Assembly: GCF_015711605.1 (NCBI RefSeq)
Contig: NZ_JABTEZ010000004.1
Location: 496,001-560,000 of the forward strand
DNA from: Planomonospora sp. ID67723
GTDB taxonomy: Bacteria > Actinomycetota > Actinomycetes > Streptosporangiales > Streptosporangiaceae
DNA length: 64,000 nt
Direction of reading: 5' to 3'
The notes beneath the pieces are model-generated. The model saw nothing but the letters and a program-made list of their open reading frames with translations, did not search any database and was not told the DNA's origin. Both the position numbers and the translations under genes were made by a program. Shown here in pieces: positions 49,290 to 57,583 of this stretch. Position 1 is the first letter of the stretch. The number at the start of each line of letters is the position of its first letter.

Positions 49290-50966
49290 TCAGGGGTCGG
49301 ATCGCGGGTAGGGGAGGAGGAGCGTAAAGGTTGAGCCCTCTCCCGGGAGGCTGCTGGCGGTGAGGGTGCCGCCGTGGGCCTCGACGATGTCTTTGGCGAT
49401 GGCCAGTCCCAATCCGATGCCCTGGATGGCCGCCTGGCGGACGGCGGCGGTGCGGTAGAAGCGGTCGAAGACATACGGCAGATCGTCGGCGCCGATGCCC
49501 ATCCCCGAGTCGCTGACGGCGATCGCCACTGCATCGCCGGCGAGTGAGGCGTGCACGGTGATCGGGGTCCCGGTCACGGAGAACTTGACCGCATTGGACA
49601 GCAACGCGTTCACCGCGCGCACCAGCAGGCCGTGGTCGGCGTGCAGGGCCGGCAGACCGGCGTCGACGTGCGCCCGGACAGGATGCTCGCCGGAACGGGT
49701 TTCGGCCTTTGCGGTGCGCACGGCCTCGGTGATGACCGCCTGCACCGTCGTCGGAACGGGAACGGTCTTCCGGGGTCTGCCGGTGGTGGCGTTGACCGCG
49801 AGGACGTCCTCGATCAGTTTCTGCAGCCGCATGGCGTTGTCGATCACGGCCCGCATCATCCGCATACGCCGGTCGGCCGGCAGCGCGTCGTCATCAGTGG
49901 TGGTGAGGATCTCCAGATAGCCGAGGATGCCCGCCAGAGGGGTGCTCAGCTCATGGCCGATGGTGTCGATGAACGCGCTCTTGGCATGGTCCAGTTCTTC
50001 CAGCCGCGCCACGGTGGCCTGTTCTTGTGTGTAGGCCTGCTGCAGGGCCTGTTCGGCGCGGCGGCGGTCGGTGATGTCGTGCAGGAAGGCGTTGAAGGTC
50101 CACGCGCCGGCTTCGCGGGTAGCCCAGATGACTGTCTCGACAGGAAACTCGCTGCCGTCGGCGCGGACCGCGGCCACCTGCAGCCGCCGTCCCAGCGTCG
50201 ATGACTGGCCGGTGGCCAAGAAGCGTTCCCGCTCCTGCTGGTAGAGGGCCTGGTAGCGGGCCGGCACGATCGTGCGGTGCATGATCTTACCGAGAGCCTG
50301 CTGACGCGACAGTCCGAACATGCGCTCGGCGGCGGCGTTCCAGCCGATGATGCGCTCATCGGCATCGGTGGAGACGAATGCCTCCACCGAGGTTTCGATC
50401 ACCTGCTCCAGCTGGCGTTTGACGGTCTGCGTCTCCTGGCGGGCGCGCCAGCGCTCGGCCATCCGGCCCATCTGGCGGCTCAGGCTGGCCAGGATCCGCA
50501 GCATCGGCTCGTCCGGTGCGAGCGCCTGGGGGCAGAAGAACTCCAATACGGCGACCACGACGTCGCCGGTCACCACCGGCACCGTCAGCGCCGCTCTGGC
50601 CTCCACCGCCCCATCATGGTGAACATGCGCGAACAGCGGGTCGCCGGTGAGGTCGCGTGACCACAGCGGCCGTCCGGTGGCGGCGGCCTGACCGGCGGCG
50701 CCGGTTCCCACCGGCAGTTGGGCGCGCGCCGTCACCTCATGCAGGTGCGGGAAGCGCTCGATGGGTCCCGCCCAGACGCCGGAGGAGACGAACGCGCCTC
50801 CGGGACCGTCGGGCACCCACAGGTGGCCCAGCGGCCAGCCGGTCATCTTGCGCACCGCGTGCAGCATCGCCTGGGCCGCCGAGCGCGGATCCTCGGTGGT
50901 ATCGACGATCGCGGTGACGTCCTCCAGCAACGCCACCAGCGACTCTTCCCGCTCCTCGTTCGGCAT
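49290..50966 (-). CDS. GAF-PAS sensor histidine kinase
   Basis: A 558-residue soluble kinase. A GAF domain (about 25-165; LGHLWVPDG, LPVGTGAAGQAAATGRPLWSRDL, TVPVVTGDVVVAVLEFF) is followed by a PAS domain (about 185-300; AFVSTDADERIIGWNAAAERMFGLSRQQALGK, FHDITDRRRAEQALQ), a HisKA domain with phospho-acceptor His338 in DTIGHELSTPLAGILGYLEIL, and a HATPase_c domain (LLSNAVKFS, VSDSGMGIGADDLPYVFDRFYR, GIGLGLAIAKDIVEAHGG). It lacks membrane helices, so it senses a cytoplasmic signal. No response regulator gene is adjacent. GAGGA lies 9 bases before the start. Confidence 0.93.
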   Translation of the reverse strand: MPNEEREESLVALLEDVTAIVDTTEDPRSAAQAMLHAVRKMTGWPLGHLWVPDGPGGAFVSSGVWAGPIERFPHLHEVTARAQLPVGTGAAGQAAATGRPLWSRDLTGDPLFAHVHHDGAVEARAALTVPVVTGDVVVAVLEFFCPQALAPDEPMLRILASLSRQMGRMAERWRARQETQTVKRQLEQVIETSVEAFVSTDADERIIGWNAAAERMFGLSRQQALGKIMHRTIVPARYQALYQQERERFLATGQSSTLGRRLQVAAVRADGSEFPVETVIWATREAGAWTFNAFLHDITDRRRAEQALQQAYTQEQATVARLEELDHAKSAFIDTIGHELSTPLAGILGYLEILTTTDDDALPADRRMRMMRAVIDNAMRLQKLIEDVLAVNATTGRPRKTVPVPTTVQAVITEAVRTAKAETRSGEHPVRAHVDAGLPALHADHGLLVRAVNALLSNAVKFSVTGTPITVHASLAGDAVAIAVSDSGMGIGADDLPYVFDRFYRTAAVRQAAIQGIGLGLAIAKDIVEAHGGTLTASSLPGEGSTFTLLLPYPRSDP

Positions 50967-51215
50967 AGGTCGTTCCTCGCCCCCCGTCGGCCCGACGCCC
51001 GCCATCGGCCGCTGACAACCGTTGTCCTACCCCGCATGGCCGCCGACAGCGCAGCCTGCCAGGCCGCTGTTCGGCATCGGCAGGTCCGGCGGCCCCTCGT
51101 TCCGGTGGCGGCTCAGGGGCCGGGGCGGTACGGCAGGCGACCGGCGAGCATCACATTCTCGTCCTACCGCGGGGTAGGGCTGTCGAGTGCGCAATACGGC
51201 CATTACCGTCACGGT

Positions 51216-51908
51216 GTGCCGATCCCCCCAGAGCCGACGATCGCCGACGCGCCGCCCTCTTGCCTCGCCGCGGGCATCGCGCGTGCCGTCCTGCGCGACC
51301 TGGTCGACCGGCCCGAACCTGCCGACCGATACCTGACGGCGCTACGGGCGCGTCGCGAACTGCTGGCGGCCGAACACGCCGACCTGGCCGAGCGCATCGC
51401 CGACGTGGCCGGGGACGCCGGCGCCCGCTACCTGCGGCTGTGGGCGGGCGAGCAGATGCCGCACCAGCACGCCGCCGGCGCCGCCCTGGCCGCCGCCGAG
51501 GCGGCCCACCACCGGCACCGCATCGCGCGGGGCGTCGGCGCCCTCGACCCGCCCAAGCCCGAGAGCGGTCACGCCGTCAGCGCCGAGGCCGCCGCCGAGG
51601 CCGCCGCGTGTGCGGCCCTCGAGCGCGCCGTCACCGACCTGCTGCAGGTGCATCGTCAGGTCGCCGCCGAGGCGATGGAGCGCATGCACGCCGCCGGCGG
51701 CCACTACGGCGGCCATCGCGACCATGCGGCGGCGATGGCCGCCGCCGTGCGCGAGGCTTGGCAGCAGCGGGGCGCCGGCCTCGATCCGGATCCGATCGCG
51801 CCCGCGGAGGCCCGGGAAAGCTTTCTCCCGCGAACGACGGTTCTGCGCCACAGCGCAAGTCCTACCTGTGACCGACCGATACCGGAGCTGCCAGGAGAAC
51901 CACCATGA
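51216..51908 (+). CDS. Ala/His-rich hypothetical protein
   Basis: A 230-residue protein rich in Ala, Arg, Glu and His and probably mostly helical (ALRARRELLAAEHADLAERIADV, AAGAALAAAEAAHHRHRIARGV, AMERMHAAGGHYGGHRDHAAAMAAAVREAW). I recognise no family. Its GTG start lacks a ribosome binding site. It is plausible because the frame is long, has an amphipathic helical pattern and lies in a free region, but it could be non-coding. A 13-codon frame begins four bases before its end (ATGA at 51905). Confidence 0.45.
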   Translation: MPIPPEPTIADAPPSCLAAGIARAVLRDLVDRPEPADRYLTALRARRELLAAEHADLAERIADVAGDAGARYLRLWAGEQMPHQHAAGAALAAAEAAHHRHRIARGVGALDPPKPESGHAVSAEAAAEAAACAALERAVTDLLQVHRQVAAEAMERMHAAGGHYGGHRDHAAAMAAAVREAWQQRGAGLDPDPIAPAEARESFLPRTTVLRHSASPTCDRPIPELPGEPP

Positions 51909-51998
51909 CCGACCCGGTGGCCGGCAGGCGTCATCCGCGGTGTTGAGCATGACCAGACCGCGGACCAGGTCCGGCCGTCGCCCGGCCCCCGCCGGACC

Positions 51999-53165
51999 TC
52001 AGGACCGACCGCACGCCACAGGGCAGAACCTGACCTCGGGGTAGCGTGATGACGGCCCCTCCAGGAGGGGCTGCCGCTGCGACTTCAGGTTCTGGTCGAG
52101 GAAGGCCGCGACGTACGTGCGGGTGAGCTCGGCCGATCGCGCCCCGGACAGGGCGCCGTAGGGGAGGGTGATGCCGAGGACGCTCCCCAGCAGCGGCAGG
52201 TCGGTGGAGGACTGGTGGTTCGCGCCCGTCAGCACGACCCAGCGTTTCCACCCGGTCAGCAGCTTCCAGTCACGGTCCCACGAGATGTCGCGGCCCCCGG
52301 GGACGTGCTGCGGCGAACCGATGAACATGAACGGCCGGGTGAGCCCGCTCTTGGGGATGCGGGCGTAGGTGGTGCCGTCCATGTCGATCCCGGCGCGCAC
52401 GCGGGGGTCCTTCACCATGGCCGCCAGGGTGCTGGCCCCGCCGATCGACTGGCCCGCCATCGCGATGCGGGAGCGGTCGATCCGGTCGGAACCGTCCCAC
52501 TCCGATGGCAGCCGGTCGAGGAGGAAGGAGACGTCGGCCGCCCGGCCCTGGACCACGCCCATGCCGAAGCCCGGGTCGCCGTCGCTGTCGCATGCGATGC
52601 ATTCGGCGACCCGCCCGCCGGGGAGGGTCGTGGCGTAGTTCTCGTAGGGGTGGTCGATCCCGGCCACGACGTACCCGCGGCTGGCCAGATCCTCGGCCAG
52701 GGACGTGAGCGTGCTCACCGGCTTGGTGAAGCCGGGGGAGAGCACCACCAGCGGGAGCCTCCGCCCCGTGGGCTCGGCGTCCTCGACGGCGTGCGTGCGT
52801 GTCTTGCTCAGCGTGTCGTACGGCACGCCGGTGATCCTGGAGCCCTTCAGGAGAAGCTCCGATTCCTTCGGCGTCATGTACGGCGCCCGCTGCCCGTCGC
52901 GCTGTCCGGTCGGATACCACAGGGTGACCTTGAGCTCGCGGGCGTCGGCGTCGAGGTTCCAGGGGTCGGGGCGGGAGGCGTCCTTCAGGTACAGGACGGT
53001 GGTGCCGACCGGATGGTCACCGGTGGGGGCGGGCAGCGTGACGGGGCCGGTCGGCGTGGCCGCCACGCCGGCGGGTCTGGGCGGGGTGGGCGCGGTGCAG
53101 GCGGACGCGGCGAGGACGGCCAGTCCCGCGGCGACTGCCAGGAGCTGTCTCATCGGGAGGTCCAT
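51999..53165 (-). CDS. Lipoprotein alpha/beta hydrolase (PAF-acetylhydrolase-like)
   Basis: A 388-residue lipoprotein. The signal ends LAASAC with lipobox Cys23, and the mature start CTAPTPPR is identical to that of the S41 protease encoded upstream. The catalytic domain resembles platelet-activating-factor acetylhydrolase/dienelactone-hydrolase-like enzymes: LPLVVLSPGFTKP (oxyanion region), AGQSIGGAS (nucleophile Ser) and TGANHQSS (likely His). It would hydrolyse an ester, perhaps a lipid, at the cell surface. The start immediately follows the S41 stop, with no gap, so the genes are co-translated. Last gene of the GntR-ABC-S41 operon. Confidence 0.85.
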   Translation of the reverse strand: MDLPMRQLLAVAAGLAVLAASACTAPTPPRPAGVAATPTGPVTLPAPTGDHPVGTTVLYLKDASRPDPWNLDADARELKVTLWYPTGQRDGQRAPYMTPKESELLLKGSRITGVPYDTLSKTRTHAVEDAEPTGRRLPLVVLSPGFTKPVSTLTSLAEDLASRGYVVAGIDHPYENYATTLPGGRVAECIACDSDGDPGFGMGVVQGRAADVSFLLDRLPSEWDGSDRIDRSRIAMAGQSIGGASTLAAMVKDPRVRAGIDMDGTTYARIPKSGLTRPFMFIGSPQHVPGGRDISWDRDWKLLTGWKRWVVLTGANHQSSTDLPLLGSVLGITLPYGALSGARSAELTRTYVAAFLDQNLKSQRQPLLEGPSSRYPEVRFCPVACGRS

Positions 53166-54584
53166 TCACTTGTGCAGCAAGGTCAGGGCCTTGGCCAGCG
53201 CGGGGTCGCGCCCGGCGGCCGCGTCCTCGGGGGTCAGGGGCACGTGGTGGTCGGGCGGCACGCCGATCCGGTCGATCACCTCGCGGTTGGGCCCGAGGTG
53301 GCGCGTGGTGGGGAAGCGCAGGAGGGTGTTGTTGGCGAGCAGGTACGACTGCGCCGGACCCGGTATCGCCCCGGCGGTCCTGGTGCCGACCAGCCGGCCG
53401 AGGCGCAGGTCCTTGACCGCGGAGCTGAAGTGCTCGCAGGCCGAGGGGCAGTCGCTGTTGATGAGCACCACCAGCGGCAGGTTGAGCAGCTCGACGGTGT
53501 CGTCGGTCCGCATGGTCTCGCATGTGCCGTCCACGGCGCACTGGTAGCCGGTGGCCTGGCCGTGGACGAACGCGCTCACCAGCCGGGTCGCCTCCGAAGG
53601 GCTGCCGCCGCCGTTGCCGCGCAGGTCCAGCACGACGCCCGACAGCGTCCGGCCGGTGCGCAGCCGGGTGATCGCGTTGAAGACCCTTTTGGCGGCGTCG
53701 GAGGGGAACCCGCGCAGCCGTACGTAGGCGATGTCGTCTTCCAGCAGCTCCGATCTCACCACCTGCAGGGCGGCCGGATCCTGCGGGTAGAGGCCGGGTT
53801 TGAGCGTGGCGGTCCAGCGGTGGCCGGTGGCCTGCCGCAGGAGCCGCAGCCGTACCGGGCGGGCTTCGGGGTACTGCGGGTAGAGGGCGGCGATCGCGGG
53901 GGTGGCCTTCCCCTCGACGAAGGGCGCCGATCCGTTGATCGATTCGATGATGTCGCCCGGGCGCAGGCCGGCCGCCTGCGCCGCGCCGCCCTGTACGGCG
54001 GTGACGAACAGCGGGGGGAGGGCGACGCCGGGGCCGCCGTCCGCCTGCAGGCCGGTGACGTTCACCTGCAGGCCCAGGCCGTAGCCGTCGCCGTCGTAGG
54101 AGTCGGGCGGTGGCTTGACGTCGCGCATCCACTGGGCGTGGTTGTCGCCGAGGGCGGACACGACGGCTTCGAGGGTGACGACGGCCAGCTTGTCGCGGAG
54201 TTCGGGGACCTGATCGGTGATCTTTCGGTAGGCGGCCTCGAAGGCGGTCCAGTCGGCTTTCCGGTCGCCGGTCAGCGCCGGCATGGTCGCCTCCGGCACG
54301 TCGCGTCCGTTGCGGTTGAGCTCCTGCGTCAGGGCGATGAATCCGGAGGTCAGCAGCGAGCGGGCGTCCAGCGTGGCGCCGCTGTAGTAGCGGTCGAGGA
54401 TGCAGAAGTACGCCTGCTCGATCACGTCGATCGTGGTGGCCGTCTCCGCCCCGAGGGGCCCCGAAGGCCGCGCGCAGGCCGTACCGGCTGCCGCGCTCGC
54501 CTGGCTGCGCGGCGGCGTCGGCGCCGTGCAGGCCGCCGCCAGGAGCAGGGCGAGCCCGGCTGCCGCGGCCCTGAAGGAGGTCAT
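53166..54584 (-). CDS. S41-family lipoprotein peptidase
   Basis: A 472-residue lipoprotein: signal LALLLAAAC (lipobox Cys19), a helical N-domain with YFCILDRYY (about 60-70), a PDZ-like domain (about 175-240, GGAAQAAGLRPGDIIESING) and an S41 protease domain (about 270-440, GVVLDLRGNGGG, VVLINSDCPSACEHFSSAV, LVGTRTAGAIPG). The likely nucleophile is Ser in PSACE. The Lys found in CtpA-type S41 proteases (GxxTxGKG) is replaced (TAGA), so it is closer to the tricorn-like S41B group or has lost activity. It starts by ATGA overlap after the mini-ORF. Confidence 0.85.
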   Translation of the reverse strand: MTSFRAAAAGLALLLAAACTAPTPPRSQASAAAGTACARPSGPLGAETATTIDVIEQAYFCILDRYYSGATLDARSLLTSGFIALTQELNRNGRDVPEATMPALTGDRKADWTAFEAAYRKITDQVPELRDKLAVVTLEAVVSALGDNHAQWMRDVKPPPDSYDGDGYGLGLQVNVTGLQADGGPGVALPPLFVTAVQGGAAQAAGLRPGDIIESINGSAPFVEGKATPAIAALYPQYPEARPVRLRLLRQATGHRWTATLKPGLYPQDPAALQVVRSELLEDDIAYVRLRGFPSDAAKRVFNAITRLRTGRTLSGVVLDLRGNGGGSPSEATRLVSAFVHGQATGYQCAVDGTCETMRTDDTVELLNLPLVVLINSDCPSACEHFSSAVKDLRLGRLVGTRTAGAIPGPAQSYLLANNTLLRFPTTRHLGPNREVIDRIGVPPDHHVPLTPEDAAAGRDPALAKALTLLHK

Positions 54585-54652
54585 GGGCCATCCTTCGCCG
54601 GCCTCGTCACCGAGGCGCTGTGTCTGTCGACGGCCTCGACGGGCTCGGTCAT
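54581..54652 (-). CDS. 23-residue mini-ORF linking permease and S41 genes
   Basis: This tiny frame (MTEPVEAVDRHSASVTRPAKDGP) starts with an ATG overlapping the permease stop by four bases and ends with a TGA overlapping the S41 start by four bases. Both junctions are ATGA. It has no recognisable domain; it is either a small translated peptide or, more likely, a device that carries ribosomes across the 64-base gap. Confidence 0.45.
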   Translation of the reverse strand: MTEPVEAVDRHSASVTRPAKDGP

Positions 54653-55698
54653 GTCAGCCGCCTCCGGATCCACCAGAAGCAGAGCCACGTGAGACCGGCG
54701 GCGAAGAGGGCGTAGACCCCGGTCTCGATCCACTGCAGGGGCCAGAAGCGCTCGATGGGCTGGTAGGTCGCCTTCTGCCGGTAGCCGAGCCGGTTGACCT
54801 CGGCCGGGCACCCGTTCGCGCTCGGCGGTCCCGCTGCCGGTGCGCAGGGTCCCGACGTGGTGGAGACCCCCTTGACGACGCCTTCCGCGCCGTTGCTGGC
54901 GATCGTCCGTCCGGACGGATCGACCAGGTCGCTGGCCAGGACCCACGCGCCCGCGTGGCCGGGGATCGCCGCTCCGATACGGACATCGAAGGTGCCGTCG
55001 CGATTGATGCCGAAGCCGTCCGTGTTCTCCTGGCCGATCTCGAAGGTCCCCGTGACCGGAGGGATCAGGTGGGGCCGGACCAGCATGGGCATGGCGATCT
55101 GCACGGCGGCGAAGATCACCAGGGTGAGGGCCATGGCGGGCAGGGTGCGGCGCACCAGCATGCCCACGGTCACCCCGAGGGCGAAGGCGAAGGCCGCGTA
55201 CCCGAGGGGAGCGATCCCGCGCGCGCTGAACACCAGGGGATCCATGAGCGCGAAGCCCTGCGGGGCGGACTGGTCCAGCGGGCCGGACCACCAGGTCACC
55301 GCCAGACCGGCCAGACCCGCGGCGGCGACGGCGAGCAGGCCGGTGAGGCCGAGCTTGACCGCCAGCCACCGGGTCCGGGTGATGCTCTGGTTCCACACCA
55401 GCAGGTGCGTGTCCGCCTCCAGTTCCCGGGTGATCAGCGGCGCGCCCCAGAACAGTCCGATCAGGGCGGGCAGCAGCAGCACGACGAGGATGCTGGCCAG
55501 GAAGGGGATCTCGTAGTCGTCGAAGAGCTGGTCGTAGAAGCCGAGGCACTCCTCGCCCCGGGTGCAGGCGGCCAGCCCGCTGGCGTAGTCGGCGGCCAGC
55601 GGGGAGCCGGTCAGGCCCAGGATCGCGACGAGCAGCGCCAGCAAGATCGCCAGCATGATGGCCGAGCCGCGGAGCTGGCGCCAGGTCAGCCAGATCAT
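54649..55698 (-). CDS. ABC transporter permease (ABC-2 type)
   Basis: A 349-residue membrane protein with six helices (about 12-30, 65-90, 108-135, 155-175, 185-205 and 323-342) and a long extracytoplasmic loop between the last two that carries two cysteines. It begins MIWLTWRQLRG, typical of permeases paired with YtrA-regulated ABC ATPases. The start overlaps the ATPase stop (ATGA). The transporter probably moves a lipid, peptide or antibiotic; substrate unknown. Confidence 0.88.
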   Translation of the reverse strand: MIWLTWRQLRGSAIMLAILLALLVAILGLTGSPLAADYASGLAACTRGEECLGFYDQLFDDYEIPFLASILVVLLLPALIGLFWGAPLITRELEADTHLLVWNQSITRTRWLAVKLGLTGLLAVAAAGLAGLAVTWWSGPLDQSAPQGFALMDPLVFSARGIAPLGYAAFAFALGVTVGMLVRRTLPAMALTLVIFAAVQIAMPMLVRPHLIPPVTGTFEIGQENTDGFGINRDGTFDVRIGAAIPGHAGAWVLASDLVDPSGRTIASNGAEGVVKGVSTTSGPCAPAAGPPSANGCPAEVNRLGYRQKATYQPIERFWPLQWIETGVYALFAAGLTWLCFWWIRRRLT

Positions 55699-56585
55699 CG
55701 CTGAACCTCCAGGAGGGCTCGCCGGTCGGCGGCGGTGGGCTTGTCCATATAGGCCAGGACGAGGTCCTCCAGGCTGAGGCGGGTGACCGTCCAGGCGGGG
55801 TCATGGATCGGGGCGTCGGTACGGACCACATACGTGCTCTGCCGGTCGGTGTGGCGCCCGGAGACCACGTGCTGGCCGGCGGGGAGCCGGTCGGGATCGC
55901 GGCGTGGGCCGGTGAGCCGGTGATGGGTGGCCAGCAGCCTGTCGACGTTCCCGGCGACCTGGACGCGCGAGTCGGAGAGCACGATCAGGTAGTCGCAGAT
56001 CCGTTCCAGGTCGGAGACCAGGTGGGAGGAGAGCACGACGCTGAACTCGTGCTCGGCGGTGGCCTCCATCAGCCCCTGCAGGAACTCGCGGCGGGCCAGC
56101 GGGTCGAGCGAGGCCACGGGCTCGTCCAGGATCAGCAGCTCGGGCCGCTTGGCCAGGCCCAGGGTGAGGGCGAGCTGGGCGCGCTGACCGCCTGACAGCT
56201 TGCCCGCCCGCTGGGTGGGATCGAGCCCGAGCCGCGCGATGCGCTCCCGTGCCATGGCGGCGTCCCAGCGGGGGTTGAGCCGTGCCCCCAGCCGCAGGTG
56301 CTCGGCGACGGTCAGCCCCGCGTAGGCGGGGGTGTCCTGGGCGACGAAGCCGACCCTGGCCAGCTGTGCGGGCCTGTCCCCGGGCCGGCCGCCCAGCACG
56401 GTGATGTCGCCCGCCGTCGGTTCGAGCTGGCCGCTGGCCAGCTTCAGCAGCGTGGTCTTGCCGGCCCCGTTGTGGCCCACCAGCCCGACGACGTGGCCCG
56501 CCGGGATGTCGATGGTGCACTCGCGCAGCGCCCAGCGCTTGCCATATCTCTTGCCCAGCCCCTGGGCCTGTAAGACAGCGGTCAC
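55695..56585 (-). CDS. ABC transporter ATP-binding protein
   Basis: A 296-residue ATPase: Walker A GHNGAGKTT (about 37-45), Q-loop VAQDTPAYAG, signature LSGGQRAQ (about 132-139), Walker B ELLILDEP and H-loop SSHLVSDLERI. It is of the ABC-2 exporter/YtrB-like type with a C-terminal extension (about 225-296). It powers the permease encoded next. The start overlaps the GntR stop by four bases. Confidence 0.95.
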   Translation of the reverse strand: MTAVLQAQGLGKRYGKRWALRECTIDIPAGHVVGLVGHNGAGKTTLLKLASGQLEPTAGDITVLGGRPGDRPAQLARVGFVAQDTPAYAGLTVAEHLRLGARLNPRWDAAMARERIARLGLDPTQRAGKLSGGQRAQLALTLGLAKRPELLILDEPVASLDPLARREFLQGLMEATAEHEFSVVLSSHLVSDLERICDYLIVLSDSRVQVAGNVDRLLATHHRLTGPRRDPDRLPAGQHVVSGRHTDRQSTYVVRTDAPIHDPAWTVTRLSLEDLVLAYMDKPTAADRRALLEVQR

Positions 56586-56986
56586 GCTATGTCCTCCTGA
56601 GCGGTGGTCCGAAAGGTGGTCATGAAGAGGGCCTCGATGCTCTCGTCGTCGAGGCCGGCGCGGCGGGCCTTGGCCAGCCAGCGCTGCAGTTCCAGCCGGA
56701 GCGGGCCGTGCGCGGCCAGCGAGGTGTCGGTGAGGGTCGCCGTCACGAACGTCCCCACCCCCGGCCGGGCGGCGACCAGGCCCTCGTGCTCGAGTTCCCG
56801 GTAGGCCTTGAGGACGGTGTTGGGGTTGATCGCCAGTTGCGCCACGACCTCCTTGACGGTCGGCAGCTGGTCGCCCTCGTGCAGCAGACCGAGCCGTAGC
56901 GCATGCCGCACTTGCTGGACCAGCTGCAGGTACGGCGAGACGCCGGACCTCGCATCCAGATGGAACTCGATCACCGGTTCTCCCAT
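56582..56986 (-). CDS. GntR family regulator, YtrA type
   Basis: A 134-residue regulator with a GntR winged helix (about 10-75, SPYLQLVQQVRHALRLGLLHEGDQLPTVKEVVAQLAINPNTVLKAYRELEHEGLVAARPGVGTFV) and only a short helical tail (about 80-134), as in the YtrA subfamily, which represses adjacent ABC-2 transporter operons and is often induced by cell-envelope antibiotics. The ATG at 56986 is almost leaderless. It is the first gene of the operon and autoregulates through the adjacent repeat, presumably. Confidence 0.93.
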   Translation of the reverse strand: MGEPVIEFHLDARSGVSPYLQLVQQVRHALRLGLLHEGDQLPTVKEVVAQLAINPNTVLKAYRELEHEGLVAARPGVGTFVTATLTDTSLAAHGPLRLELQRWLAKARRAGLDDESIEALFMTTFRTTAQEDIA

Positions 56987-56987
56987 T

Positions 56988-57013
56988 TATCTAGTGTCCT
57001 AGTACTTTAGATA
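56988..57013 (-). promoter_or_regulatory. YtrA-type operator/promoter
   Basis: TATCTA (56988-56993) and TAGATA (57008-57013) form a perfect inverted repeat 14 bases apart, one base upstream of the GntR start. The stretch is AT-rich and includes TACTAG, a possible -10 on the minus strand. Its place fits autorepression of the whole operon. Confidence 0.55.
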
Positions 57014-57164
57014 TTTGCATGTAAGGAGCCGATAAGGAAACGGGGTGCGCCGGCAGGACCCGCCCATGTCACCGGGGAAGAGGCCGTCGCCATCGCCGGC
57101 AGGCTGGGCGGTCACCGCCCGCGAGACGGCCGCCTGGCGCGACCGCCTGGCCACCGCCGGGCGG

Positions 57165-57302
57165 CACGCGAAAAGACGGCACCCGGACAAGAGCCGGATC
57201 GTCTACCGCAGGGGTGGACGACGCGGGGGCTCCTTCGAGCACCCCTCGTTCGGCTTCCCGGGGTTCACCTTCCGGGCACGAGGGGCGCGCAGCCGCTCAG
57301 GC
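57165..57302 (+). pseudogene. Group II intron reverse transcriptase fragment
   Basis: A short frame reads RHPDKSRIVYRRGGRRGGSF then EHPSFGFPGFTFRARGARSR, matching the RT segment LHPDKTRIVYC...RGSFEHTSFTFLGFTFRAR of group II intron-encoded maturases. The rest of the protein and the intron RNA structure are absent. About 45 residues remain; it is a dead scrap. The rest of 57003-57583 shows no gene. Confidence 0.65.
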
Positions 57303-57583
57303 GCATCAACGTCTCCCTGGTGCGGCTGACCTGGTTTCTTCCGGAGCTCGGGCGTTCCTGGAGGACGTCGTCCACGTAGGCATCGGCCTCTCGTCGGAGC
57401 GAGGCCGAGCGGCTGCGTGACGAGCCGGTCGAGGCGTGCTGCGTATACCGCCGAAGGTTGACGACGGAAACACGGCTACCGTGCGGGGTGGAAGGAAGTT
57501 CCACTCCTCGGTTGATCACTACGAAGTGCTGCCGCGCTAGGGTCGGCGCCACACGTCCGCCCCCTCATCGCCGGATGGAGACA

